64,000 bases of DNA from Druceiella hillmani. Its lineage: Eukaryota; Arthropoda; Insecta; Lepidoptera; Hepialidae. Every line of letters begins with the position of its first letter. Position 1 is the stretch's first letter. Below the pieces are notes generated by a model. It worked only from the letters and a program-made list of their open reading frames with translations, ran no database searches and was not told where the DNA came from. Position numbers and translations under genes: made by a program. Shown piece by piece: positions 22,516 through 34,374 of the stretch. Where the stretch lies: NCBI GenBank assembly GCA_039881145.1, contig JAYKKI010000095.1, forward strand, positions 7,678,501 through 7,742,500, read 5' to 3'.

Positions 22516-23164
22516 TTTTTTCCATATTATTAGTGCTATAAAGCTGAAAATTGCTTGGTATGGCAATACAGTTTATGACGCATATAAATCTATGAAAGAA
22601 AATCTTTTTAAAAATATATGTAAAGAGGGGGTGATTTTTTTTTGTGTGGGGTATATTTGAATAATTCTTTTAAAAACATTGAGATTATGTCACGAATACT
22701 TTTCGGATACAGAGATCCGTTTACGAAAGATTAAGCTTTGAAATAGTAATTTTTCTTAGTTTTTCTACGCTCCGTACCAGATACATTGCTATTTTCGAAT
22801 ATCTGGAAAGTGTTTACAATGGTAATATTTGCGACGAAATTAAAGCGAAAATTATCGCAAATAAGTGGGTTCTATTAGTTAATAGTCGATTAACTTATGA
22901 CATTTACTTGAGTCAGAAAAAGTTCATGGAAAATCCATACAAATAACTTATATCACCTGCAACGAGAGAAAAAACTAAAACCCGGCAAAGGAAAAAATAA
23001 CTGAAGAGCGTGAAATACTTTCAGTAATTAATTCTGAATTAAGACGAATCAAAGGAGACCTCATTTGTTGAAATCACTTTAGTAATTTAGTCTGTACGAA
23101 ATTTCATTAACTTTTCGACAACAGGCTTAAAACTATATGCTGCTCATAATTACCAGAAAATGTT
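22516..23164. other. AT-rich stretch without recognised features
   Basis: Nothing beyond chance open frames is visible. Confidence 0.45.
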
Positions 23165-23745
23165 TAAACTTTAAGCCTACAAATACATCCTTCAGACTAA
23201 TTTACACACCATACAGTGTCTCAGATTTTTTCGAAACTATTTCCGAAACTAAGCTTGCATATATACACCCTTCAAGTTCATTTACGTACCATACAGTGTT
23301 TCACCGAAACTGTTTCTCAATCTAAACCTGCAAATATACAACCTTCAAGTTAATTTATGCTCTATACCAAAACTATTTCTAAAATTTACACTCTTAAAGT
23401 TAATTTACGCATCTTACCGTATCCAAATTGTCATCGAAACTGTTTCACAAAATAAACCAGCTAGTATACAACCTTCAAGTTAATTTACGCACCATACAGG
23501 GTCCTTGTTTTCACCGCAACTGTTTTTCGAACTAAGCCTGCAAATATAAATCCTTCAACTTAATTTACGCATCATAAAAAGTCCTACTTTTCTACGAAAC
23601 TGTTTCCCAAACTAAACCTATGAATACACATCCTTCATGTATATTTACGCGTTATACAGTATCCCAGTTTTTACGAAACCGTTCCTAAAATCTAAGCTTA
23701 TAAACATGTACACGTCAAGTTAGTTTAAATTCTGGACATTGTTCA
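23165..23745 (+). repeat. Tandem array, about 90-bp unit, six to seven copies
   Basis: Each unit has AAACTAAGCCTGCAAATATA, CCTTCAAGTTAATTTACGC, A(C/T)CATACAGTGT and a TTTC-CGAAACTGTTTC end. Units are diverged and vary in length. The 62-codon frame inside is only the array. Confidence 0.9.
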
Positions 23746-23989
23746 ATTTTCTACGACGTAATTATAATTTTTCATCTTGCTGATAGTAGACTAAGAAATG
23801 TAAAAAATTGTAGCAAAAACTCATAAATAACAAGTAATCATTCGCGTATTTTATTACTTATTTTATGTCGTTAATCGATATATGATTTCAAAAATTATGT
23901 ACTAATCATTATTATTACCTAGAATAAATAAACATATCAATTACTTGGAAAATTTGCGATGAGGCTGATTAATTGCAAATTTTTTCTCC

Positions 23990-24690
23990 CAAGATTGACG
24001 GCTGTCAATCTTGCAAGTAATGACTTATAAAACTATTAAAATACAATACTATTAGTATAGTCGTATGTTTTATTTTAGGTGCGTTAGTCAAACTTGCAAG
24101 TAATTACTTATAAAACTATTAAAATTAAACTAACATACTATTAAGTCATTTAAGTATGAGACGTTCGATAACCGCAAATACCAATTTTTAACCTGGATAT
24201 TCCTGAAATATCATTTCAGAAACTATCAGTTTTTTTATTTTTTAATTGTGAAAGTAAATCCTTAACCCCTAGTCGCATGATTTGTTTTAGATACGTTAGT
24301 CAAACTTGCTTATGAAACCATTCAAATTAAACTAAAATACTATTATTCATTTAAGTATGAGACGTTCAATAACCGCAAATACCAACTTTGAAACCGATAT
24401 CCCTGAAATATAATTTCAGAAACTACCAGTTTTTTATTTTTTAATTGTGAAAGTAAATTATTAACCCCTAGTCGCATGATTTGTTTTAGGTGCGTTAGTC
24501 AAATTTGCAAGTAATTACTTATAAAACCATTGAAATTAAACTAAAAAACTATTGATTCTTTTAAGTATGAGACGTCCGATAACCGCAAATATAAATTTTG
24601 AACCTCGATATCCCTGAAATATCACTTCAAAAACTAACAGTTTTTATTAGTTTTTAATTGTGAAAGAAAGTCATGTTATCTTTCAGAGAT
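23990..24690 (+). repeat. Tandem array, about 205-bp unit, three and a half copies
   Basis: The markers GTGCGTTAGTCAAACTTGCA, TTACTTATAAAAC(T/C)ATT and AAGTATGAGACGTTCGATAA, followed by CCGCAAATA, recur near 24080, 24290 and 24488. CTGAAATATCATTTCAGAAAC is a partly palindromic piece in each unit. The array stops just before the decayed mariner. Confidence 0.92.
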
Positions 24691-24756
24691 TAAACTTCTT
24701 AAGCTATTAAATTTATTATTATAAAATTTTCATAATTATACGGTAAATAACAAAAT

Positions 24757-25714
24757 CGAATTATTTCCAAAAACGACTTTCTTCGTGGAATTGACGTAGC
24801 ATATACAGCTCTAAATACCAACGAGTGTTTGGCAGGAATGTAGCTAAAGAACTCACAGGACGTCGATAGTTTAAAAAAATTCAATCTTGCGATTTTGATC
24901 TTCAAAATGAACCACATAAACGGCCTGAGACCAAAATGGGTAGTGATGAACTGAAAGCTACTGTGGAAATAGATACATCACAAACTGCGATCGAATTAGC
25001 AACAAGATTTGATGTTACTATCCAAGTAAGTGGAACAATTTGCAAGCTTAAGAAGCTCGATAGCTGGATTCCGCACCAATTAAGCAAGTGCCAGAAGACA
25101 AATCGTTTCAAAGTTTGCCTTTCTTTACTGTCGGAACAAAAAGGTGAGCCATTTTCAAATCAGAATGGTACGTAGGATATATGGATGAGTTCTTTTTGAA
25201 TTGTAAGTCTTCGGTACAATACTTGGATAAAGATAAAGTACTAAAACACTCCGGAACCGAACATCTACCAAAAAAAGCAATGATGTTTGGTGATATAGCA
25301 TTGATGTTATCAACTAAGACCTCATAAAACCTGATCAATCATTTGCACCGGATGTCTACTGCAACCGATTAGAAGAAATGAAGACGAAGCTTGTGAATGA
25401 GCCACCGAGATTGGTGAACAGAGGCAGATTAATTCTCTTGTAGTATAATGTTCGACCACATGTCGTACAAACAACGTTGCTCAAACTTCAGGTGCTCGAC
25501 TTGGAAACTCTGTCACTCCGGATCTCACTCCAACTGATTACTATTTTTGAGGCCTTGGTTTACTTTTTGCAAAGAAAAATATTTAATTTACGGCAAGCTG
25601 TGCAAAACACCTTTCAAAATTTTATTTCGAAAAACACCTTTCAAATTTTTTTTTCACTTTCCAGGCATTTTCGCTGCCGGCATTAACAAGCTACCATTAA
25701 AATGGCAAAACTAG
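24757..25714 (+). pseudogene. Decayed mariner transposase (first lineage)
   Basis: Conceptual translation over three frames follows the whole mariner transposase from near its N-terminus to its C-terminus. The start DFLRGIDVAYTALN is at 24760-24812. FKKIQSCDFDLQNEP and RPETKMGSDELKATVE then follow at 24870-24970. The DNA-binding region TAIELATRFDVT ends in KKLDSWIPHQLSKCQK near 25100. The catalytic core includes QYLDKDKVLKH (25215-25250). YNVRPHVVQTTLLKL at 25446-25490 replaces the usual DNARPH, with D changed to N. TPDLTPTDYYF lies at 25514-25547, and the end FAAGINKLPLKWQN is followed by a stop at 25712. About 968 bp survive of a roughly 1-kb gene. Several frameshifts and stops make it non-functional. 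Terminal inverted repeats and a TA target duplication were sought but not recognised. It is clearly a different lineage from the mariner at 57.3-58.6 kb, because the sequences around the same motifs differ. Confidence 0.9.
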
Positions 25715-27139
25715 AGCTATAGTTTGATCAATCGCGCAATTGAGCAATCACGCATAATTTGATCAATTGTACTGCTTCTTCATTGAAATATTGAAAACCA
25801 AACTCAATACAAATATAAAAAATATACTATGATGAATTATAAACAGTACACGCTCCTGAGATTTTCTTGCAAAACGCAAGCTCGCTCGTATGTACGTTTT
25901 TTGTCATAACGTAATATTTTATTTTGTTGTCGAGTTTATAAATTGTTTTTATTGACTAGACTCATAAAAACCTTTGCGAAAATGCATTATGTATGACCAG
26001 CAGACCCTGCAGAGGGAGACGTCGTTATAAGGGGAAACGAGAAGGACATACTAGAAAGGCGGTAGTTCTTTCCCCCTTTTTTATATAGTTGCATCTCTCT
26101 CTGCTAGTCGTGCAAGATGGACGGTGCGCTTAAGGCATTGGTCTTGATCATTGAAACACCGTGCACAGCTTTTTCTATGGAAAAATAATTAGTATATATA
26201 TTTAATTTGATTCATAATGTGGAAACTTTGAAGGAAATTGTTAAATAAATTCTTGAGAAAAAACAAAGTTGTTAAATTTATTTTCTCTCTAATAATATCG
26301 TCCCTTTAAATTGTGAACATGAAAAAAATAATGATAAACAGTTCCGGTAAAAAAACCACTTATATAAATCATTTTATATAAATAGGTCTGAAGGTTTAGG
26401 TGATAGACCCTGCAAAGAACATACATCCACATATGAATTTTTTATATGCTAGTTAGTGGCTTAGAATTGATTTCAATGATCAGCCCAATTTAAATTTTTC
26501 GGTAATTATAATATTTAAGTTATTTTCTCTTTCGAAAATAACAAAGGATCTGATGAATCTGAATGAACAACGAGACCCATCGAATATCTCCATTTAGATG
26601 TATTTGAATGTGTCGACTAGTAATAGCCCTTAGCGAAATACGGAAAAAAAATAATAAACAAAATAAAAATTAAATAACAAACAAAATAAAAACAGCAGTA
26701 TTCGCATAGTTTGCTAATAACTATTCAATTTAAGGACAACATTTTGTAATATTAGCGTGGGTGCCATGAAGTACAGGAGAATATTTAAAAATGTTAGAAG
26801 ACGTTTATATTCAGAATCAAATATGCCACGTTGACATGGCAGAGACGAAATGTAATGATCTAACCATATATTGTTTTTCGTTTTAAATAAAGAAATACTA
26901 AATATAATAAAATGGACATATATACAATTTTCTATTTCAAAATTATAATAGGCTTTTCTTTTTTAGGTAAATCAAGTCAGTATATACTTATCTAGGTCAT
27001 TATAGTAAGAGTAAAATTCGAGTCGTGCGCACAAATATCCTAGCGGGTAACTTAAATGGGCGACTACTGGCCTATCCCTCGTCAGTCAATCTTTTTTCGC
27101 CCAATCAAAACCCACGTCAACACAGGAACATTTAGTGAA
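25715..27139. other. No recognised gene or element
   Basis: The part at 25.99-26.15 kb is GC-richer (GACCAGCAGACCCTGCAGAG, AGGCGGTAGTTCTTTCCCCC) and might be a small conserved patch. The rest is plain AT-rich DNA. Confidence 0.4.
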
Positions 27140-27410
27140 TTGATTCCAATTTAAAGTCGCACCGGGGCGGGCGGCGACTGCGACCTGCGTTCCGCGACAC
27201 CTCGCATCTATTATTCAGAGCCGGTCGCCCTTTTCGCGCCGCCCTACTGCCGTCCAATAATGGCGCTTGTATTTAAGCTGTAGCGACGTAAGTGAAAAAG
27301 TTTATTTGTAAAAGCTCTCATAATATATTCATTCGGCCGTTAAACGGGGTTAATTTAATGCGGCGCGCCGAACCGCCAGCCGGACGGACGCGTGCTGCGG
27401 CAGACTTTAT
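27140..27410. promoter_or_regulatory. CpG-rich block with a strong donor-like site
   Basis: The block opens with CGGGGCGGGCGGCGACTGCG and closes with GGCGCGCCGAACCGCCAGCC. Between them are TCCAATAATGGCGCTTG and the donor consensus GAC|GTAAGTG, GT at 27288-27289. The alternation of short CpG islands with TTTATTTG and GGGTTAATTTAATG cores is typical of conserved regulatory sequences of animal developmental genes. A non-coding first exon is the alternative. Confidence 0.4.
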
Positions 27411-28959
27411 TTGAATATAATGGTAACTTTGAATGGGAACGATATGATCTAACAAATTATAAAAAACCTGTTGATGGACGAGTTTCTTATTTCATTCGTA
27501 TGTAGATATTCTATTAGATACTTTTTCCATTATTGAAATTATGTTTCAGATTTATCCGTAGTGCCATGAAAATTAAACAGGATTCCACTATATTTAAAAG
27601 TTGAGAAAGAAAATTTTTTTACATAATGAATATGTAATACAACTAAAGAACTCCGTAACAAAGTTTCGTATATGAGAACATAATTATTTAAATTGTAGTA
27701 TTGCTATCGTTGGAATTTCGTTCCGCCCAGAGATTAGTCAGACTGGTGTTGAAAATGATAGTAAGCTCTCTTTTCCAAGACGACGAAAACTTAAAAACAT
27801 ACAAAAACCTTAGGCGATAGGTACTTGTTGCGCTGAACAGACATAGATGCTTTCCGTCCGCGGCATTTTGTTTATAAGCATTGGAACAATTGTTTATGTG
27901 TAATCATACAAAGTCTTATAGCTTTTTCTGTGTATATTATTAACTAGAAAATATATACCGGTAATCCTTGAATTACGTCGTTTAAACTTAAATCGTTCCG
28001 AATTACGTCAAAAAATATTTTGAACCCAATCCTTGAAACAGCGGTAATCGTTTTCACTGGTATTCGAACAGGGGTGGGAGGAGGGCCGAGAAGAGTGGGG
28101 GTTTAGTTTGACAAGGTTTCTGTTTCAAATTGTATTATGAGAAATTGTGGCGCTTATTTTATATAGGTCGGTGAATATTTATAGTAGCTATTCTGTATCA
28201 CTCCGTTCTGTCGTTATGCCCTTTGTTTTTAAAATAGATTTACGAAAATTTTGGAATTAATTAAAGTAATAATAAATAAACCTGCTAATCACTATTAGAA
28301 TTGACACTAGGAGGGTTCCGTGTGCATATTTATGAGTACATGAAAGATTAAACATTTAACAGTTATAAACCAAATTTACAAATATTAATTAATTTTATAC
28401 CATAGCTTTTCAGGTGCAAAAATGTAGTGATTTTCTCAAAATGTTGAAGATTCGAAATAATCGTTATATCGTTTTCCTGTAAATTTTAAATAATCTTTTA
28501 GAAACATTGTTATTTTCAATGATTTTGTTTGCGATAATTATGGAAATATGAGAGAGAAAATATATTTTTTTCGCATGTTTTTCACTATGTACTGTGTCCA
28601 GAGACTTCAAATGATAAATGTACGAAATTAAAAAAAGAAAATGGTGTGCTTAAATTTTTAATAAATAGATAATTGGAAAAAAACATTTATTTGAATTCCC
28701 TAAATAGACAATGTTTTCTAAAAATAAAGCTAAACACGAGCATCGAGATTCGGACTCACACTTCGGTTGCCTTCCGTTTGTAATTTTACTGCTGCGTTAA
28801 TAAATCATCGGGCAGAGTGACATAATAAAAATATACTTACTAACTCGACTGCTAGTTTCCCTATACTCGGCCCACCGCCGAGTATATCCGAAGCCGATCA
28901 AAAATCTTTAATAAGGTAAGCGAAAGGAAGTTACAACTTCAAAAAAGTCTGACACTTAA
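27411..28959. other. No recognised gene
   Basis: AT-rich DNA. A G-rich patch (GGGGTGGGAGGAGGGCCGAG, about 28070) and a small hairpin ACTCGGC/GCCGAGT near 28865 were noted, without support for a function. Confidence 0.4.
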
Positions 28960-29120
28960 TTCGTCCATTCTGACATTTTCATTTAAACGTTTTTGAGTAT
29001 TAACTGTAGACACGTTAATATTACGATTTTAAGAGGAAAACGATTGTCGCCCAGGTAGATAAACATATAAGTGTTCTTATAAGGGTTCCATGTTTTCATT
29101 TCGACGTATGGAACTGTCAA
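28960..29120 (+). mobile_element. Lepidopteran-type retroelement tail fragment
   Basis: TTCATTTAAACGTTTTTGAG, GATTGTCGCCCAGGTAG, TGTTCTTATAAGGGTTCCAT and TTTCGACGTATGGAACTG follow the order of the dispersed tail seen at 19.6 and 29.7 kb. The GGACGGAC run is missing. Confidence 0.5.
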
Positions 29121-29689
29121 AAATAAATAAAACTATTTTATTTGACTCTTTTAATGAAATTAAATGAAATTTAATATTTAGAGTAAATAAAGTTTACTAC
29201 AACAAATTGATCTAAAATACGCAACTTCCCCACAACATTTGAACTAGTAAACCTCAGCTGAGACAAGAAGCAAAAAAAATCTTAGTTATTTTTACCCAAG
29301 AGCAATGTTAAATAGACTGTGTGACATGTCAAGGCTATTTGGTGTACACTTTGACAAAAATGTCAAAATTTTGCACGCATCTAAGTTAATTATGTTATTG
29401 TAACATAATACATAGTAACAACGTTATTAAAAAAAACTTGACAAGCATGAGCAGAACTCGCACCACGAGTGTCTTATGCACATTTAGGCAATTACAAACA
29501 TTTAAAAATACACACTATTTATAAATATTAATTTTTCACAATATAAATGGACTGCCTACTGTATCTTAAACAGGTGTAAAAACAACCTAATTATAAAATT
29601 GCGTAATTCCATATAAAATCAGAAATAATTGATTTTTGTATTTTCTCTTTTCCTGTATCATAAAACCTTCAATTACGCGGACTTTCTAG

Positions 29690-29839
29690 ATTCTAGACTT
29701 CAGTATATGATAGTAATTTCAACTTGATATCTGAAGCCGTTTCTGACAAAAAGGGCTTTAACAGTCAAACGGACGGACGGACGGACGGACAACTAAGTGA
29801 TCCTATGAGGTTTTCGCTTTTTTCCATTTTGAGGAACAA

Positions 29840-29840
<1 letters not shown>
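29690..29840 (+). mobile_element. Lepidopteran-type retroelement tail with (GGAC)n
   Basis: A GGACGGACGGACGGACGGAC run is followed by AACTAAGTGATCCTATGAGG, TTTTCGCTTTTTTCC and ATTTTGAGGAACAAG. This is the clearest copy of the tail in the window and the best single hint of a lepidopteran genome. A (TA)n/(CA)n microsatellite follows directly, as is common at tails of such elements. Confidence 0.7.
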
Positions 29841-29885
<45 letters not shown>

Positions 29886-29917
29886 GCACACACATATATA
29901 CATATATTTATATATAT
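29841..29917. repeat. Compound (TA)n(CA)n(TA)n microsatellite
   Basis: About 15 TA, then a CA run with one CG interruption, then further TA. Adjoins the retroelement tail. Confidence 0.97.
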
Positions 29918-30017
29918 TCTGTTTAATGCCAAGGATAACAGTGCAAAAAAGATAGAGAGAGGTTGTTAAAAATATCCTTCCTCGCCCCCTTATTATCGAA
30001 GCTGCTAAACCGACACT

Positions 30018-30062
30018 TGTGGGAAACTCTGTTTCTTCACAAGAGAAACAGAGTTTTCCACA
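30018..30062. repeat. Hairpin, 19-bp arms, one mismatch
   Basis: TGTGGGAAACTCTGTTTCT (30018-30036) pairs with 30044-30062 with one mismatch around the loop TCACAAG. It is not linked to a gene. Confidence 0.9.
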
Positions 30063-30423
30063 ATTTTACTTTAGAAGTCTACGCCAAGATTGTTGGAAAA
30101 CTGTAACAATGTCACCACTTTTTAATTATAGGTGTTGTACATTTATTTACCAAAATTTACAATAGCAGTATTATGTGTTGTAAATATATGTTGCGTTAGG
30201 AAATCTATATATTTCCATAGTCCTGAATTATGATAAAGTAATTTCACTTCAACGAAGTACGGAATCCCCGATGAATGTGGCAGTCACGCACTTGGCCGTT
30301 TTTTTAGTGTTCGTTATCCTAAAACCTACTAAACTATTTCGATACTAGGTCATTCTAAAGCCCTGGTAGATCATTCTATAACCTTTTATCACTATGTGAA
30401 TGTTGTAAAGATTGAATTTCGCA

Positions 30424-30875
30424 ACATCCTCATAAAAACGGAAATATACACCACGTTCACAGGAAAATGTTTAACATGTTTATTGTAACTAAATGTAATT
30501 GTATTTGAAATCTATATTTCATTAAAAAGTCTTAACATGGTAATCACTTTATAATACTTAACATGATAATCACTTTTAACATGTTTATTGTAACATGGTA
30601 ATCACTTTTAACATGTCTTTAACATCTTGTTTATTGTAACATGGTAATCACTTTTAACATGTCTTAAAAAAGTCTTAACATGGTAATCACTTTTAACATG
30701 TTTATTGTAACTACATGTAATTGTATTTGAAATCTATATTTCATAAAAACGGAAATATACACCACGTTCACATGAAAATTTTTAACATGTTTATTGTAAC
30801 TAAATGTAATTGTATTTGAAATCTATATTTCATTAAAAAAGTCTTAACATGGTAATCACTTTATAATACTTTTTT
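30424..30875 (+). repeat. Scrambled direct-repeat array around AACATGGTAATCACTTT
   Basis: Two long units (about 30424-30560 and 30735-30875) share CGGAAATATACACCACGTTC, TTTAACATGTTTATTGTAAC and TTGTATTTGAAATCTATATT. Between them are four or five short repeats of TAACATGGTAATCACTTTTA. The architecture is long unit, short minisatellite, long unit. Confidence 0.92.
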
Positions 30876-31014
30876 AACAGTTTTAACAATTAACGACGCA
30901 ATGTGACATATTATATATAATAAACATGTCAAAATTGGTCTTAATCTTCCTTGATCACAAAAAAACTCATTCGAAAGAATTGACTACAACTCTAACATCA
31001 CGAAAGGCTCCCTA

Positions 31015-31150
31015 CAGGGTTAAAGGAGGGGTGGTCAGGTGCGCAGGAGGCGCGCTCCGAGTGCCGTGCTGCGGTCGCGCACAAGTCGAGTGCACTAGGC
31101 CATCTGTCGCTACACGACGTCGCGCATTGCAGGGGGCGACTCGTTCAGAC
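31015..31150. promoter_or_regulatory. Short CpG-rich block
   Basis: GCAGGAGGCGCGCTCCGAGT and CTACACGACGTCGCGCATTG stand out in AT-rich DNA. A 77-codon frame crosses the block without a recognisable domain. Candidate conserved element. Confidence 0.3.
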
Positions 31151-31159
31151 ATGCTTTGA

Positions 31160-31925
31160 TCGTTTCATTTTATTTATCAATACACCGTTTAAGTTGACAC
31201 GCAGACTTATGCGTGGACTTATTATCTACAGGATGGAGTATGACTATAAACAGACATGATGGCGCTTCGATAATAATGGTTAAATGAATATTATTCAATT
31301 GTTGCGCAAAAATTTTACAAGAAATTATGTTGCAAATCGAAAGAGATTTTCGTTTAAATTATTGAGGAAAACTTTAATTCGTTTAATTAATGTTAATTAT
31401 CTTGTTTCCTATAATGATAATAAAATATATTTCCTTTTCAATACAGTTAGAGTAAAACAACAAATTATAGTGTGTGTAGATAAATGAAAAACTTGTAACC
31501 AGGTATGGAAATAGTCGCCAGGTTTCATTCCTCTTGGCTAAAAATTGTGCTTTTGCAGTTTCTTAAATCATGTGTCGCTAATTACTGTGAGACGGATGCG
31601 AAAAGTATTTTAACACAATCCTATTCGTTCCGGTAACAGCAGAACTTTTTTAACGACTTGTGAATATACTAATAACGGTAAAAGTAACTCAAAATCTTTA
31701 TTAATATATTGTGTTTATTTGTTTGTTTGCACCAATTTATAATATAATATAATAAAAAATATACGTCCGATTTCAAAATATTTTTCTGGTGTTAGAATCA
31801 GAGAATATTATAGGCTACGTCCATATATCTATGATGTTATGATTTAAGAGGTCAATAGTGACATAAATGTAAAGGAAATCAGGGAACACTGCTTAATAGG
31901 TGCAAGGTTTACTATTGGGTGAGAC
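31160..31925. other. AT-rich stretch without recognised features
   Basis: The 67-codon frame at 31284-31487 is rich in Asn, Lys, Phe and Val and has no domain signature. No other feature. Confidence 0.45.
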
Positions 31926-32335
31926 CGACTTATTTATTGACTGATTATACCGAGTATTACCGTTGAAGTGTCTCCAAGTTAATACAATTCTACAGTTTAT
32001 ATTTAGCAAGGTTGTTTTGACTACGACTACGACTTATTAATTGACTGATTATACCGAGTATTATCGTTTAAGTGTCTCCGAGTTAATACAATTGTACAGT
32101 TTATATTTAGCAAGGGTGTTTTGACTACGACTACGATTATTTATTGACTGATTATACCGAGTATTTCCGTTGAAGTGTCCCCGAGTTAATACAATTCTAC
32201 AGTGTAAATTTAGCAAGGGTGTTTTGACTACGACTACGACTTATTTATTCACCGATTATACCAAGTATTACCGTTGAAGTGTCCCCGAGTTAATATAATT
32301 CTACAGTTTATATTCAGCAAGGGTGTTTTGAGTAA
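31926..32335 (+). repeat. Tandem array, about 102-bp unit, four copies
   Basis: The markers TTATTTATTGACTGATTATA, CCGAGTATTACCGTTGAAGT, GAGTTAATACAATTCTACAG and TTTAGCAAGGGTGTTTTGAC, then TACGACTACGA, recur in order. Units are 90% or more alike by eye. Each ends in a near-repeat ACTACGACTACGA. Confidence 0.95.
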
Positions 32336-32837
32336 GAGTGACAAATTCCGCCACTGCCTGATAAGTATATAAGGACGATTATGTACTTATCAGACTTACC
32401 CTTCCAATTAAAAGGGCTGCAGTATCCTTTAACACTACGCTTCTCGATTATCACCAACAAAACACATGTTTGAATATTAAATATTGCTGGTTTAGACTTT
32501 ACTCTCTTTTATTCTTTATTACATAGCCGGTTATATGTGACCCTGTCACATGTAATATTTAAACAAAACCTTTTCGTTCTGATACTCAGGGAGGGCCTAT
32601 TCTGTGGTGTGTGAAAGTATATTTCAAACAGTATCTACGTCTACACTAAACTATATACGAGTTACTAGTTAAATATATATACTTTTACTAGTTAAATTTT
32701 AATAACAACAGAAAATAATTTTATTAATTCAGGATATTTCGTTGAATGTTACTATCTAATAATTATGAAGTGTAAATTTTGCCATGCACAATAACATTCG
32801 CTCTTTTAAACTGTAGTTGTATTTATCTATATAAAAA

Positions 32838-32935
32838 ATATAAATGTTAATACTTATATAAATATAAAGCTGTCAATAACTGTATAAAAATACAGCTGTC
32901 AATATTTATACAAAAATACAGCTGCGAATCTATAC
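32838..32935 (+). repeat. Minisatellite with ACAGCTGTCAATA, about 35-bp unit
   Basis: AAAGCTGTCAATAACTGTAT, AAATACAGCTGTCAATATTT and AAATACAGCTGCGAATC follow each other. Two more related copies (ACAGTTATCAACACTG, ACGGCTGTCAATACTTATG) lie near 33185-33235. Confidence 0.75.
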
Positions 32936-33612
32936 ATATAATAAAATTATGTTATAGTGAATTCTGTACATTGAAAATATTTTAATAAAAGTGATTGGTT
33001 CGACATATAGAATGATAATAGAAGCCAGAATTTTTTTTTGATCTGTCAGCCTGTATTTTCATTTGAGCAGGTATCATACAAAATCTACTGGACATATTTC
33101 GATGAAATTTGCTATGGTAATAGCATATACCCAAAAAATCCCTAATTACACGCGAACGAAGTCGTAAACACAGTTAGTACTTACATAAAATACAGTTATC
33201 AACACTGCTTAAAAACACGGCTGTCAATACTTATGTAAATTGGCCAATAGATGGTGTTAGGACAGAGCTATGGCCGTTACCCCATAGCGTTTCAATAGCG
33301 TTTCACAGTCACCCATAGCGTTTCAATAAATAAAACTAGCCAAGTGGGAGTCTAAATTGCGCATCTTGGGTTGCGTTCCTCGTTTGAAGTGAAATCACTT
33401 TATTTATCATAAGTCGTTACTAATATAGACTTTATAAACATTTAATAAAACCTAATATAGTTAAATATGAGTTTAAATATATATTCTCATGAATATCTCC
33501 TAAACTATGACATTAAGAACATTGTCATAATGTTTATATACCTTTGCGTAGGCTTCTGTAAACTCTGTTTTTTTTTCAATATTTTAACTTTCGGAAATAA
33601 GGTGGAAGTGGA
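32936..33612. other. No recognised gene
   Basis: Besides the stray minisatellite units near 33.2 kb, a short local repeat CATAGCGTTTCAATA occurs two to three times at about 33280-33330. Nothing else seen. Confidence 0.45.
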
Positions 33613-33895
33613 CCAAAGATGTTGGAAGACAAGCGCGGCCCGCTGTGACTAGATATGCCATATACAAAACCCTGTGTGTCATTTGGGTGTGCGCATACTA
33701 ACCTATATAAACAGTACACTCAATTTTAACTTACTCACACAAAGACCTGACGCATGGTCGTGTGCGTAAAAATCCAGAGCACACTCACACTTTCTTGCTT
33801 GAAGTGTGCATTTGCACAATTCTCTGGCACGATGTATGAACAGACATGGAAGATCTAGTAGAGAGTGGGCCGCGGTCGTCTTCCAACATCTTTGG
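33613..33895. mobile_element. Non-autonomous DNA transposon (MITE), 283 bp, 32-bp inverted ends
   Basis: Ends 33613-33644 and 33864-33895 are inverted repeats of 32 bp with three mismatches, starting CCAAAGATGTTGGAAGAC and including CGCGGCCC. The element is bounded on both sides by AGTGGA (33607-33612 and 33896-33901), a 6-bp target-site duplication (7 bp, AGTGGAC, if the outermost base is counted with the target). The interior has no reading frame but is GC-richer than the flanks (GAAGTGTGCATTTGCACAAT). No transposase is encoded. The duplication length does not fit the TA, TTAA or the usual 8-bp classes, so the superfamily is open. Confidence 0.85.
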
Positions 33896-34059
33896 AGTGG
33901 ACATATGTTCTTCGTATATTTTTTAGCATTTCCTCGGAGGCTAAATACCTAAAATAATGGAAAAATATTTTTGAGGCCTTCGTAACTAATTCTTTCAAAC
34001 GACATCAATACACAAAACATATGTGGGTTTTTAAAATTGACTAAACTACTTAATTTTCC

Positions 34060-34225
34060 ACGCCTAAAATATCCATGCAAATGGGTGTTAGCTATTATAT
34101 ACCCGGGTTAATATAATTTTTTGCTACGCTTGTAAAGTTTTCTATCTCAAGAGATTTTTTAGAAAAACTACGGTTACAGACGGACAATTGAGTAATCTTC
34201 TGTTTTCCGTTTTTCCTTTTACGCT
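34060..34225 (+). mobile_element. Lepidopteran-type retroelement tail fragment
   Basis: CACGCCTAAAATATCCATGC is followed by TATCTCAAGAGATTTTTTAG, ACGGTTACAGACGGACAATT, GAGTAATCTTCTGTTTTCCG and TTTTTCCTTTT. It is the same tail as at 29.7 kb, with a reduced GGAC run. Confidence 0.5.
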
Positions 34226-34374
34226 AATAACTAACCAAAATACATTTTATTCGGATTGTGGAAATTTGCATTTAATTTTTGTGAACATTTCGGTTTAGAA
34301 TGTTACTACAACACCATGTGCATACAGTAAATAACATTAACTTTAATTAAGTGAAAATATTTCATGTTAAATGC

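Noticed and set aside
25477..25686. 69-codon frame as an independent small gene
   Set aside because: It starts inside the mariner transposase (LLKLQVLDLETL) and changes frame relative to the catalytic TPDLTPTDYYF block. It is a piece of the pseudogene.
28860..28890. Hairpin ACTCGGC/GCCGAGT
   Set aside because: Seven-base arms are too short to stand out, and no associated element was recognised.
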